Notes: generated by a model not told the origin, from the letters alone. Shown: positions 9,024-17,711, numbered from the stretch's first letter. The stretch is DNA of 60,150 bases from Gammaproteobacteria bacterium (GCA_030428905.1 JAUIED010000007.1:1-60150), one strand, 5' to 3'. Translations and numbers: made by a program.

Positions 9024-10040
9024 ATGAGCACAGATTCGACCGCTTCCCGCCCGCCAGGCCCGCGCAGCGGTGAAAAATTCACCACCGAGCATGGTTTTGC
9101 CGCCATCAAGGACGGCATCAAGCGCAACGCCAACGCCACCGTCGTCAGCGGCCGAAAGCCGCCATGGCTGCGCGTGCGGCTCGGCGGCGGTGAGCGCTAC
9201 AAATCGGTGCAACGCACCGTCAAAGAGCACCGTCTGGCCACGGTCTGCGAGGAATCGCACTGCCCGAACATCGGTGAATGCTGGGACAACGGCACAGCCA
9301 CCATCATGTTGATGGGGGCGGTGTGCACCCGCGCATGCCGCTTCTGCTCCGTGGACACCGGCAACCCGGGCGGCTGGCTGGATCCGCAGGAACCAGCAAA
9401 CGCTGCAGAGTCCGTGCACCTCATGGGATTGGCCTACGTCGTGCTCACATCGGTCGACCGCGATGACCTGGCCGACGGCGGAGCGGCACACTATGCGGCA
9501 ACGGTGCGCGCCATCAAGGCTCGCAACCCAAACACAGCGGTGGAGGCACTGACGCCGGATTTCTCCGGCCGCCTGCAGGATGTCGGCACCGTTGCCGGCT
9601 CTGGCCTTGACGTATTCGCCCAGAACCTGGAAACCGTGGAACGGCTGACGCACGTGGTGCGCGATCCCCGGGCAGGCTATGCGCAAACACTGCACGTGCT
9701 CGCCCACGCTAAGGCACACGCCCCGCATATCCTCACGAAATCGAGCCTGATGGTGGGCATCGGCGAAACGGACGAGGAAATTCTCGCCGCCATGCACGAC
9801 CTGCGCGCCCACGACGTGGACGTGCTGACCCTCGGACAATACCTGCGCCCGACCCGAAACCACCTGCCGGTGGAACGTTGGGTGACTCCCGAGCAGTTCG
9901 AGACGTATCGCGCCTGGGGGCTCGAGGCGGGATTCGTCGAAGTAGCTTCCGGGCCGCTGGTGCGCTCAAGCTACCGCGCTGACAAAATGCTCGACGGAAA
10001 CAATCTGGGCCTTCAGCGCATCGACGTGAAGCAGCTCTGA
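9024..10040 (+). CDS. lipA: Lipoyl synthase
   Basis: This 338-residue radical-SAM enzyme inserts two sulfurs into the protein-bound octanoyl group to make lipoate on E2/H-protein subunits. The radical-SAM cluster motif CTRACRFC supplies Cys101, 105 and 108. The auxiliary sacrificial cluster motif [12 protein letters not shown] supplies Cys75, 80 and 86, and the C-terminal RSSYRAD carries the conserved Ser ligand of the auxiliary cluster. The N-terminal region (KDGIKRN, RKPPWLR) and length are normal. lipB is not in the window, so octanoyl transfer is encoded elsewhere. The gene is flanked by an unrelated RRM gene (divergent) and a convergent macrodomain gene 4 bp away. Confidence 0.97.
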   Translation: MSTDSTASRPPGPRSGEKFTTEHGFAAIKDGIKRNANATVVSGRKPPWLRVRLGGGERYKSVQRTVKEHRLATVCEESHCPNIGECWDNGTATIMLMGAVCTRACRFCSVDTGNPGGWLDPQEPANAAESVHLMGLAYVVLTSVDRDDLADGGAAHYAATVRAIKARNPNTAVEALTPDFSGRLQDVGTVAGSGLDVFAQNLETVERLTHVVRDPRAGYAQTLHVLAHAKAHAPHILTKSSLMVGIGETDEEILAAMHDLRAHDVDVLTLGQYLRPTRNHLPVERWVTPEQFETYRAWGLEAGFVEVASGPLVRSSYRADKMLDGNNLGLQRIDVKQL

Positions 10041-10044
10041 GCAG

Positions 10045-10533
10045 CTACGTAGACGGCTCAGGCACTTGATCCGGGCGGTAGGTATCAAACACCTGCACCG
10101 GCAAGCCAAGCTCGCCCAGATGTTGCTCGATCAGGGGTAGCACATCATCCCAGCTCAAGCCACCCACACCGGTAGCAAGGCGAGGCAAGGCCAGACTCTC
10201 GAATCCTTCCTCCCGGCACAAAGCAGCCAGATTACGCAGCGCCACATTGACGTTGTGTGTGGTCGCGGCACCCGGGTGACCATTTTTCGTTTTAGCTGGC
10301 TCCTGAGTCATCAGACACACCACACGGCGGCCGTCGGCACCGGCCCACGCCCAGATTTCCCCGGCCTTGGGTCCTGACACCTGGCAGTAGTGACGAAAGT
10401 CTTTCGCCATGGCGGGATACTGCTGGCGCAACGCCAGCGCCAGGCCCTGATTGAAATGATCGTGGGGTGCAACGCCATGCGCTATCACCTGCGCGTCGCT
10501 GAGCAGAATATCGCCCGTGACAAGTTGAATCAC
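10045..10533 (-). CDS. Macrodomain protein (ALC1/TARG1-like)
   Basis: This is a stand-alone macrodomain of about 162 residues, predicted to bind ADP-ribose or remove it from proteins or nucleic acids. The core begins IQLVTGDILLSDAQVIAHGV. The C-terminal half reads LALPRLATGVGGLSWDDVLPL, close in pattern to human TARG1 (MPRIGCGLDRLQWENV), which puts it in the ALC1-like class rather than the MacroD class. The frame is open to a TTG at 10548. The GTG at 10533 is preferred because AGAGG sits 5 nt upstream and the domain begins immediately after it. A perfect 10-bp inverted repeat overlaps the region just upstream. No toxin-like ADP-ribosyltransferase gene is adjacent. Confidence 0.85.
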   Translation of the reverse strand: MIQLVTGDILLSDAQVIAHGVAPHDHFNQGLALALRQQYPAMAKDFRHYCQVSGPKAGEIWAWAGADGRRVVCLMTQEPAKTKNGHPGAATTHNVNVALRNLAALCREEGFESLALPRLATGVGGLSWDDVLPLIEQHLGELGLPVQVFDTYRPDQVPEPST

Positions 10534-10541
10534 ACACACCT

Positions 10542-10568
10542 CTGACAATGGATTTCCACCATTGTCAG
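10542..10568. promoter_or_regulatory. Perfect 10-bp inverted repeat, candidate operator
   Basis: CTGACAATGG (10542-10551) and CCATTGTCAG (10559-10568) form a perfect inverted repeat with a 7-nt spacer. It lies just upstream of the macrodomain gene start. It could be a dimeric repressor site or an RNA hairpin. No U-run follows on the minus strand, so a rho-independent terminator for the upstream hydrolase gene is unlikely. Confidence 0.5.
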
Positions 10569-10598
10569 GGTGGACGAGTTCCGATCAATACGTAGTTT

Positions 10599-11459
10599 CT
10601 AGGACTTCAGTACGGCCAGCATATCCCGCAGCGCCGCCACGAACTCCAGCGGCTTGTCGAGAAATACGTGATGCTGGGCGCCTTCGATGCCCGCCGAGGG
10701 GAAGTCCTGCGGCACCAGTTCCTGCAGATACTCGAGGTTCTTCGCCGAAAACAGCTCGCTGTCGGCACCGTAGATCACGCCGAAGGGCAAACGGATGTTG
10801 CGGTAGTCTTCGGCTTCCCGTTCCGCCCCTTTCAGAGCGTGCAGCAGGTCCTCGTCGAACTTCCAGGTGTAGCCGCCGTCCATAGGCAACAGGGAGTGGC
10901 GCGCGATGTACTGCAGAATGTACTCGTTCTCGCACGGCTGCGGCGGTTGCAGACGAAACCGCCCGAGCGCGGTCTGCTTATCCGGATAGACCTTGGCGCG
11001 CCCACCCATGGGTGGGCGATCAGGCTCCGGCTCATCGGGGTGCCGGATGCCGGAGTCCACCAGGATGAGGCCGCCGAACCGCTCCGGGTGCTGGTTCACC
11101 GCCTTGACGCTCATGTTGCCGCCGAAGCTGTGCGCAACCAGGATCACGTCGTTGCCGAAGCCTGCATCGTCGCACACCGCCTTGATCTCATCGGCATAGG
11201 TGGATGCTTCGTAGCTGTAACGGTAGTCGGAGTCGCCCATGCCGGTGAGGTCCATCGCCGCCACCTGCCAGCCGTCCAGCAGCTGAGGTGCGATGAAATC
11301 CCACCAGTGGGAGTGCGCGTTCATGCCATGGATGAGCAGCACCGGCGGTTTGCCCGTATCTCCCCACCGCTGGTAGGCCACATCGCAATCGTCCACCTCA
11401 ACGGCGTGCTGCGTGCCTTCCTGATCGACGGCCTGCCAGAACCAGTCGGGGATCGTCAT
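10599..11459 (-). CDS. Alpha/beta-fold hydrolase
   Basis: This 286-residue cytoplasmic protein has the alpha/beta hydrolase signature: LLIHGMNAHSHWW (oxyanion HG), nucleophile elbow VAHSFGG, an acid after a beta strand (GVIYGADSELF) and a catalytic His in GAQHHVFLDKP. The substrate is unknown. It lies 16 bp downstream of the two acyl-CoA dehydrogenase genes on the same strand, so an ester or thioester hydrolysis step in the same catabolic route is plausible. ATG start; no signal peptide. Confidence 0.88.
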   Translation of the reverse strand: MTIPDWFWQAVDQEGTQHAVEVDDCDVAYQRWGDTGKPPVLLIHGMNAHSHWWDFIAPQLLDGWQVAAMDLTGMGDSDYRYSYEASTYADEIKAVCDDAGFGNDVILVAHSFGGNMSVKAVNQHPERFGGLILVDSGIRHPDEPEPDRPPMGGRAKVYPDKQTALGRFRLQPPQPCENEYILQYIARHSLLPMDGGYTWKFDEDLLHALKGAEREAEDYRNIRLPFGVIYGADSELFSAKNLEYLQELVPQDFPSAGIEGAQHHVFLDKPLEFVAALRDMLAVLKS

Positions 11460-11475
11460 CGCTGCATCGTTTCCG

Positions 11476-12606
11476 CTAGTGAGCGCCGAAACGCTTCAGG
11501 TGGTAGTCCACGTTGCCGAACAGCGTGTCGATGATGGTCAGGCGCTTGAAGTAGTGGCCGATGTTCAGCTCATCGGTCATGCCCATGCCACCATGCAGCT
11601 GCACGGCGTTCTGGCCGACGAAGCGGCCCGACTTGCCGACCTGCACCTTGAATGCAGAAATCGCTTTCTTTGCGGCGTCGTCGTAGCCCTCGTCCATGCG
11701 CATGGCCGCCATGAACATGAGCGATTTCGACTGCTCGTGCTCCATGAACATGTCCACCATGCGGTGCTGCAGCACCTGGAATTTGCCGATGGGCTGGCCG
11801 AACTGCTCGCGGGTTTTGCAGTACTCCACCGTGTCTTTGTAGAGCACTTCCATGCAGCCCACAGCTTCGCTACCCACCGCCATGATGCCTTCATCGATCA
11901 CCTGCTCGAGCACCGCAAGCCCCTGGCCTTCTCCGCCGAGCAACGCATCCGCGCTCACGCGCACGTTTTCCAGGGTCACCTCGGAGGCACGGAATGCATC
12001 CACGGTGGGGTAATCCCGGCGCGATACACCGTCCGCCGCCGTATCCACGATAAATAGCGAGACACCGTCTGTATCGCGCTGATCGCCGCTCGTGCGCGCA
12101 GACACTACGAGAAAGTCTGCTGCCGGGCCGTTGAGTACCACAGCCTTATAGCCATTGAGCACATAGCCGTCGCCATCTTTGCTGGCCGAGGTGGTGATGT
12201 CCGCCAGGTTGAAGCGGCCCTGCGGCTCTGCATAGGCAAGCGCGCCCTGCTTGCTGCCGTCGACGATACCCGGCAGGTAAGCGGCTTTCTGCTCGGCCGT
12301 TCCTGCAATCTTCAACGCACCACCTGCGAGGATCACGGTAGCGAGGTACGGCTCGACGATGAGACCGCGCCCGAACTGTTCCATGATCAGCATCATGTCC
12401 ACCGCCTGACCGCCAAAGCCGCCGTCTTCTTCGGAAAACGGCACGCCCAGCCAGCCGAGCTCAGCAAAGGTGTTCCAGTTGTCGGCGGAGTAACCCTGCT
12501 CCGTCCTGACAATCTTCTGGCGGTCTTCGAACCCGTAGTCGTTCTGCACGAAGCGCTCGACGCTGTCTTTCAGCAGGTTCTGCTCGTCGGTAAACGAAAA
12601 ATCCAT
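11476..12606 (-). CDS. Acyl-CoA dehydrogenase, subunit 1 of a probable heteromer
   Basis: This 376-residue flavoprotein of the acyl-CoA dehydrogenase family introduces a trans-2 double bond into acyl-CoA. Typical elements are the N-terminal helical domain (DFSFTDEQNLLKDSVERFV), the middle beta-domain (YAEPQGRFN, KAVVLNG), the FAD-contacting REQFGQPIGKFQ and the C-terminal QLHGGMGMTDE. The frame is open to 12714, but MDFSFTDEQ at 12606 is the family-like start. Its ATG overlaps the upstream gene's stop by one base (TGATG), so the two dehydrogenases are translationally coupled. Confidence 0.92.
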   Translation of the reverse strand: MDFSFTDEQNLLKDSVERFVQNDYGFEDRQKIVRTEQGYSADNWNTFAELGWLGVPFSEEDGGFGGQAVDMMLIMEQFGRGLIVEPYLATVILAGGALKIAGTAEQKAAYLPGIVDGSKQGALAYAEPQGRFNLADITTSASKDGDGYVLNGYKAVVLNGPAADFLVVSARTSGDQRDTDGVSLFIVDTAADGVSRRDYPTVDAFRASEVTLENVRVSADALLGGEGQGLAVLEQVIDEGIMAVGSEAVGCMEVLYKDTVEYCKTREQFGQPIGKFQVLQHRMVDMFMEHEQSKSLMFMAAMRMDEGYDDAAKKAISAFKVQVGKSGRFVGQNAVQLHGGMGMTDELNIGHYFKRLTIIDTLFGNVDYHLKRFGAH

Positions 12607-13745
12607 CAGTCCCCCTGTGGCGCATCTTCCGGCAGGCCCAACACCTGCGCGGCGACGCGGTTCTTCAATTGCTCGGTCGTTTCGCTCGCGCCGGCGCTGG
12701 TGTGCAGCGACCAAGCGCGATCAAACAACATCTGTTGCACCGCCGGCAGCGCCAGCTCGTGCCCTATCACCCCTTCGTTGCTCAGGAGCAGCGCGTCGGG
12801 ATACGGGAGCGAATAATACCCCATACTGCGCGCAGCAAGGGCACTGAGTTCCTGCCCTGCCTGCACCCCTTTGACGGCCGCAACCAGGCTCAGCGGCTGG
12901 CTGTCCCGCGCTCCCGCCCAGGCATCCACCGCGCGCAGCTCAAGTGCCTGCACAGATGCCACAGCCACTTCCAGGGCGTTCCGTTCGCGGCGGAAGTCCG
13001 CATCCTGCGCGAGCGCGCCACCGTTCTCGCCCGCCAGCAGGTCGATGCGCTGCAGCGTGTGCGCCAGTCGCGCCGCCCGGGTCCACCCCGCCGGATGAAA
13101 CGGCGCTTGCCACTGGCGATCGTCGCAGGCGATGCGCTGCCAGGCCGCGACCGCAACCCCTTCAAAGTGCAGCCGGCAGACATCGAGCTGGTTACCCATC
13201 ATCGGCACGGGTTCCACCGCCACGCCCGGCGTGTCTATCGGCACCACCCACCAGCCCTGCGCCCAGACCAGCGCCCATTGTGCGCTGCCGGCGCCTGCCA
13301 CCCACGCCTTTACGCCGCGCATCTCACCCTTGCTTACCGTGGTGGTTTTCGCATCGGCAACCGCCACGCACCAGGCCACTTGCAGATCCCTTATCTCTGG
13401 CAGAAGCCGGCGACGCTGCTCATCGCTGCCATGCGCCAGCAGCATGGGCCCAGCGAATGTGGTTGCCACAGATGCCGGTGACGGCGCGCCGGCTTGTGCC
13501 AGCAGCCGCTCGAAATGCCAGTGCTGCCGCCGCGTCCAGCCGGTACCGCCGTCAGCCACGGGCCAGCCGGGCACGCTCCAGCCAGCACCGCAAAGCGCAT
13601 CGAACCAGGGGTGCGGCACACGCACCGGTGTGAGCGTCGCGGCAAGTCCAAGCGGCGCATCGGCCACGGGCTTGAAGTGATCCGCCAGGAAGGCCTCCAC
13701 CGCATCGACGAGCTGACTTTCCTCTGGGCTCAGTGCTAGGCGCAT
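12606..13745 (-). CDS. Divergent acyl-CoA dehydrogenase, partner subunit
   Basis: This 379-residue acyl-CoA dehydrogenase-family protein is weaker in sequence than its neighbour. It keeps GWPVADGGTGWT (N-terminal FAD/substrate motif) and the tail ETTEQLKNRVAAQVLGLP, equivalent to the family's SEIQ..IA..LGLP, but the RxxFG FAD-contact segment is replaced (FRRERNALEVAVASV). Adjacent dehydrogenase pairs of this kind form alpha2beta2 heterotetramers in actinobacterial steroid degradation (FadE28-FadE29 type), where one subunit is degenerate; by analogy this may be the non-catalytic or half-site partner. The divergent crotonase gene starts 40 bp away. Confidence 0.82.
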   Translation of the reverse strand: MRLALSPEESQLVDAVEAFLADHFKPVADAPLGLAATLTPVRVPHPWFDALCGAGWSVPGWPVADGGTGWTRRQHWHFERLLAQAGAPSPASVATTFAGPMLLAHGSDEQRRRLLPEIRDLQVAWCVAVADAKTTTVSKGEMRGVKAWVAGAGSAQWALVWAQGWWVVPIDTPGVAVEPVPMMGNQLDVCRLHFEGVAVAAWQRIACDDRQWQAPFHPAGWTRAARLAHTLQRIDLLAGENGGALAQDADFRRERNALEVAVASVQALELRAVDAWAGARDSQPLSLVAAVKGVQAGQELSALAARSMGYYSLPYPDALLLSNEGVIGHELALPAVQQMLFDRAWSLHTSAGASETTEQLKNRVAAQVLGLPEDAPQGD

Positions 13746-13785
13746 GGCACCATACCGACTAAATACATGATTTCGGGGGACGGGT

Positions 13786-14643
13786 TTGGACTACAAGACC
13801 ATATTGTACGATGTCGCGGACGGTGTGCTGACCATGACGCTCAATCGGCCGGAGGCGCTCAACGCCTTCAACCGCGACATGATGAACGAGATGATCGACG
13901 CCTTCGACAGGGCCGATGCGGATGACGACGTGCGCGCCATTATCGTCACCGGTGCCGGCCGCGCCTTCTGTGCTGGCGCCGATCTCGCCAGCGGCGGCGA
14001 CACCTTCAACTCCGACGCCCGCAGCGATCGTGAAAGCGGCCTCAACCGCGACGGCGGCGGCCTGCTGACGTTGCGCATCTACGAGTGTAACAAGCCCGTC
14101 ATCGCCGCCGTGAACGGCCCCGCCGTGGGAGTCGGTGTGACGATGACCCTGCCCATGGACATTCGAATTGCCTCCGACAACGCCAAGTTCGGCTTCGTGT
14201 TTGCCCGCCGCGGCATCGTCCCGGAGGCCTGTTCCAGCTACTTTCTACCGCGCGTGGTCGGCATCAATCAGGCACTGGAATGGTGCTACACCGGCCGGGT
14301 ATTCCCGGCCCAGGAAGCGCTGGACGGCGGCCTGGTGCGCAGTCTTCACGGCAAGGATGATCTGCTGGATGTGGCACGCGGCATCGCCCGTGAGATCGCT
14401 GACAACACCTCCGCCATCTCCGTATCGCTCATCCGCCATATGATGTGGCGCACCCTAGGTGCTGATCATCCTATGGAAGGCCACAAGCTGGACTCGCGCG
14501 GCATCTATCACCTCGGCAAGTCCGCCGAAGCCAAAGAAGGTGTGGAGTCGTTCCTGGAAAAGCGCCCCGCGCGCTTCCCCGGCAAAGTGAGCAAAGACAT
14601 GCCCGAGTTCTTCCCCTGGTGGGATGAGCGCGAGTTTTCTTAA
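13786..14643 (+). CDS. Enoyl-CoA hydratase/isomerase (crotonase) family
   Basis: This 285-residue crotonase-fold protein probably hydrates or isomerises enoyl-CoA in the same pathway as the divergent dehydrogenases. The N-terminal pattern LTMTLNRPEALNAFN and the oxyanion-hole motif GRAFCAGADLASGG are clear. The segment FARRGIVPEACSSYFLPR carries one conserved Glu of the hydratase active site, in the arrangement seen in crotonase-related proteins rather than in the classical paired-Glu hydratase. The start is TTG at 13786 behind a strong GGGGGA ribosome site; no in-frame ATG is suitable. A hairpin-rich repeat element separates it from the CDGSH gene downstream. Confidence 0.92.
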   Translation: MDYKTILYDVADGVLTMTLNRPEALNAFNRDMMNEMIDAFDRADADDDVRAIIVTGAGRAFCAGADLASGGDTFNSDARSDRESGLNRDGGGLLTLRIYECNKPVIAAVNGPAVGVGVTMTLPMDIRIASDNAKFGFVFARRGIVPEACSSYFLPRVVGINQALEWCYTGRVFPAQEALDGGLVRSLHGKDDLLDVARGIAREIADNTSAISVSLIRHMMWRTLGADHPMEGHKLDSRGIYHLGKSAEAKEGVESFLEKRPARFPGKVSKDMPEFFPWWDEREFS

Positions 14644-14784
14644 CGGGCTGCTGAAAAAGCAACCTGGTATCCCGGCCAGGGACGGACGGGCCGCGAACCA
14701 AGCACGTAAGTGCTTGATTCGGCGTGAGCGGGCGACAGCCCGCGGTCGCTGAAAAAGTACAGGAAGTACTTTTTCAGCACCCAA
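14644..14784. repeat. MITE-like intergenic element with terminal inverted repeats
   Basis: The intergenic segment begins GGGCTGCTGAAAAAG and ends with the near-exact inverse, CTTTTTCAGCACCC, differing by one inserted base, so it has terminal inverted repeats of about 14 bp. Inside are two further perfect hairpins: CAAGCAC/GTGCTTG (14699-14716) and GCGGGC/GCCCGC (14728-14743). A 13-bp stem abuts the right end (14748-14778). TTAA occurs at both flanks (14640-14643 and 14785-14788), possibly a target duplication, though neither copy touches the repeat ends exactly. There is no coding capacity. It looks like a dispersed non-autonomous element; copy number cannot be judged from one window. Confidence 0.6.
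14748..14778 (+). terminator. Perfect 13-bp stem-loop, possible terminator or processing site
   Basis: GCTGAAAAAGTAC and GTACTTTTTCAGC pair perfectly around the loop AGGAA. The stem's own T-run lies inside its right arm rather than after it, so termination efficiency is uncertain. It forms the right end of the MITE-like element and sits 9 nt before the AAGGAG ribosome site of the CDGSH gene. Confidence 0.4.
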
Positions 14785-14799
14785 TTAAGGAGAGACAAC

Positions 14800-15039
14800 A
14801 TGAGCACACCCGACATTCCGCAGAAAGCGACCTACCCGGTAAACGTTCAGGAAGGTAAGAAGTATTTCTGGTGCGCCTGCGGCAAGAGCGCGCGCCAGCC
14901 GTTCTGCGACGGCTCCCACGAAGGCACCGACTTCACGCCCATGGCCTACACCGCAGAAGCGTCGAAAACGCTGTATTTCTGCGGCTGCAAGGCCACCAAG
15001 GCGGCACCGCTGTGTGACGGCACCCACAACGCCCTGTAG
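14800..15039 (+). CDS. Tandem CDGSH iron-sulfur protein
   Basis: This 79-residue protein has two CDGSH-type [2Fe-2S] motifs. The first is CACGKSARQPFCDGSH (about residues 25-40) and the second is CGCKATKAAPLCDGTH (about 61-76). Each has the three Cys and one His ligands, so two clusters are expected in one chain, as in the bacterial/MiNT-like group. Likely roles are electron transfer or redox sensing. The ATG has an excellent AAGGAGAG site upstream. It follows the crotonase gene and precedes the DUF349 gene by 8 bp. Confidence 0.93.
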   Translation: MSTPDIPQKATYPVNVQEGKKYFWCACGKSARQPFCDGSHEGTDFTPMAYTAEASKTLYFCGCKATKAAPLCDGTHNAL

Positions 15040-15047
15040 CGACCAGC

Positions 15048-17699
15048 ATGCTCGGAAAATGGTTCAACTCGGCACGTAAGCTCGGCGACGAACGGCCTGA
15101 CGTACGTCGACAGTTCCTGCAGACCCTCAGCGCCGAGAAGGCGCGCGATCTGCAGCCGGAACTGCTCGATGCGCTCAGCCGCGAGTCCGAAACCGACAAC
15201 CGCCGCCTGATCCTGAATCATCTCACCGATCTGACGCCGCTCACGGCGCTGCTCGACGGGGAGCACGGTGGCGCCTACGCCGAGTACCTGGCCGGGCACA
15301 GCGAACGGGCGACCGATGCACAACTCGCACACCCACAGGTGATAAGGGCACGGCTGGCGGGTGCCGACGATGCGCAGGCACGCACATCGCTGCTTGCGCA
15401 GATCGACGATACGAAACAACTCGTCGAGCTGGCGGTCTCCCTGCGGGGAGATGCGCAGAACGAGGTGCTGGCCCGCCTGCACACGGAGGAGGCGCTGCAG
15501 GCTCTGGAACATGCCAGCCGGCATCGCGATAAAACGGCGAACCGCTACGCCCGCGAAAGGCTGCAGCAGATCCGCACCGCTCGCGAAGGACTTTCCGCTG
15601 CAGAAGAACGGCTGCGGAACCTGCAGCAGACGGTGCAGCGTGTCGCCAGCGCGGCGGCCGAGGACCCGGCAGCGCGGGAAGCACGCCGCACGCACCTGGT
15701 AGCACTAAAAAGAGAACACACCGGAGCTCAGAGCCTGCTGCAGGAAGCGCTTGTGCAGCTCACGGCGCTGCAGCAGCCGACGCCCGATACCGCATTGCAC
15801 GACCCTTTCCAGGGTCTCGACCTGTCGCCACCGCAAGCCAGCCCTTTCGGCGAAGTGGTGAGCAATCTGCCTCAACCCACCGCAAACATGACAGCGGATC
15901 GCATCCAACACGCCTTAGACCTCGCAGCGGAACAGTGGCGGACACTGAGCGACCTGGAGGCGCCACCTGACACGCTGGCTGCCTCGTACCAGCAGCGCAC
16001 CCAGTCATTGCGCGCGCTCCACGATGCCAATCGACGCATCCAGGCGTGCACCTGGCCAGATGCCCCAAGCCTGCCGGAGCGGATCAGCGCAAACGTATGG
16101 AGCGAAGTAGAAGCCACCAAAACGTGGCTCCGCGAGCAGCAGACGCGCATCCAGGCCATCGCATGGCCTGCTGATGTACAGCCACCACCGCAACTGCTTG
16201 AGGCCACCGCCGCACACGACGCAGCACGCGCCAGGCTCGACGCCCTGATGGCGCAAACCGACGCCCAACTGGCAAACGCCAGCGAACTCGTCGGGCAGGC
16301 GCGAGCCGCCCTGGAAGCAGGCGAATCGAAGCAGGCACAGGAACATCTCGGTTCCGCACGCACCCTGCTCGAGACCCTGCCGGAACAACGTACGCGTCAG
16401 CTCAACAAATCAATGAACGGGCTGTACGCACGCCTCGGCGAGCTCAAAGACTGGCAGACTTTCGCAACATCCCCCAAGCGTGAAGCGTTGCTTGCGGACA
16501 TGCAGGCACTCATCGATGCCGAGGTGGCACCCGACGACCGCGCCGAACGGATAAAAGCGCTACGCGGCGAATGGAATGCCCTCGGCAAACCGGCGAACAA
16601 GCACGAGTACGCGCTGCGCCAGGCATTCGACGAGGCAGCAGAGAAGGCATTCGAGCCGTGCCGCGCACATTTTGCGGAAATGAACGAAGCACGGCGGGAA
16701 AACCTGGCCAAGCGCCAGCAGCTTGTGGAACAGCTCACCACCTACCTGCAGACTGTGGACTGGAAAGACGCTGACCTGCGCGCCGCGGACCGCATCATGC
16801 GAACGGCTCGACAGGAATGGCGAGCCGCATTTCCCGTGCCGCGGGGCAAAGACAAGGCGCTCAACGAACGGTTCGAGGCGCTGCAGAACGAGTTGCACAA
16901 CCATCTGAAGAAGGCCTGGGACGCCAACGCTGATGCGAAGCGGTCGATCATCACCCGTGCAGAAGCACTGACCGGTGAGGACGCAGGGGGCGCCACCACA
17001 GACGCCGTAAAAGCGTTACAGGCCGAGTGGAAATCCGTGGGCCCCGTACCCAGAAAGCTGGACCAGAAGCTCTGGAGCGCGTTCCGGCAGGCATGTGACG
17101 CCGTGTTCGAAGCGCGCAAGCAGGCAAGCGACGATCGCCAGGCTGCATTCGAGGCTAAGCGACAGAGCGCCGCCGCGCTGTGTGATGCGTTCGAGGCCGA
17201 TGGCACCCCACCGACGCGCAAGGCACTCGCCGAATTCACGGACCAGTTCGCCGCCATCGGCGACCTAGGCCGCGACGGCCGCTCGCTGCTCGGTCGATTC
17301 GATGCGCTGGTAAATGGCTACGAAGCAAAGCTGGCTGACGCCGCGCGGCGCGCGCAGGTGGACCAGCTCAAAGCGCTCCAGGTTGAGGATGAGCGTCTGG
17401 CTCGGGAAGGCGGCGATACGACGTTTGATGCATTCGTTGGTCGCAAAGCTGTCGACAACAGCACCGAAGTGCTGCACGAGCTCACCATCATTGCCGAGAT
17501 CGTTGCGGAGCGGCCGTCGGCCCCAGAAGACAGTGCGCAGCGCATGGCCCTGCAGGTGGAGCTCATGAACAAGGGCGGCGGCATCGCCACCCTGCCGAGC
17601 CGCAAGGAACTGCTGCACCGGTGGTGCAATGTCGACGGCAAAGGTACCAGCGATTTGGTGTGTCAGTTGCGCGAACGCTTCTTCAACGCGCTTGCCTGA
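15048..17699 (+). CDS. DUF349 repeat protein
   Basis: This 883-residue, highly charged, mostly helical protein has several DUF349-type units in the C-terminal two thirds. The recurring pattern is a Trp-containing LRGEWNALGKP or LQAEWKSVGPVP segment followed by an LWSAFRQACDAVFEARK-like helix. The N-terminal third looks like HEAT/coiled-coil helices. DUF349 proteins are widespread in Gammaproteobacteria but their function is not established. There is no signal peptide or membrane helix, so it should be cytoplasmic. It starts 8 bp after the CDGSH gene and ends 12 bp from a convergent gene. Confidence 0.85.
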   Translation: MLGKWFNSARKLGDERPDVRRQFLQTLSAEKARDLQPELLDALSRESETDNRRLILNHLTDLTPLTALLDGEHGGAYAEYLAGHSERATDAQLAHPQVIRARLAGADDAQARTSLLAQIDDTKQLVELAVSLRGDAQNEVLARLHTEEALQALEHASRHRDKTANRYARERLQQIRTAREGLSAAEERLRNLQQTVQRVASAAAEDPAAREARRTHLVALKREHTGAQSLLQEALVQLTALQQPTPDTALHDPFQGLDLSPPQASPFGEVVSNLPQPTANMTADRIQHALDLAAEQWRTLSDLEAPPDTLAASYQQRTQSLRALHDANRRIQACTWPDAPSLPERISANVWSEVEATKTWLREQQTRIQAIAWPADVQPPPQLLEATAAHDAARARLDALMAQTDAQLANASELVGQARAALEAGESKQAQEHLGSARTLLETLPEQRTRQLNKSMNGLYARLGELKDWQTFATSPKREALLADMQALIDAEVAPDDRAERIKALRGEWNALGKPANKHEYALRQAFDEAAEKAFEPCRAHFAEMNEARRENLAKRQQLVEQLTTYLQTVDWKDADLRAADRIMRTARQEWRAAFPVPRGKDKALNERFEALQNELHNHLKKAWDANADAKRSIITRAEALTGEDAGGATTDAVKALQAEWKSVGPVPRKLDQKLWSAFRQACDAVFEARKQASDDRQAAFEAKRQSAAALCDAFEADGTPPTRKALAEFTDQFAAIGDLGRDGRSLLGRFDALVNGYEAKLADAARRAQVDQLKALQVEDERLAREGGDTTFDAFVGRKAVDNSTEVLHELTIIAEIVAERPSAPEDSAQRMALQVELMNKGGGIATLPSRKELLHRWCNVDGKGTSDLVCQLRERFFNALA

Positions 17700-17711
17700 C
17701 TTGCCAATCGG

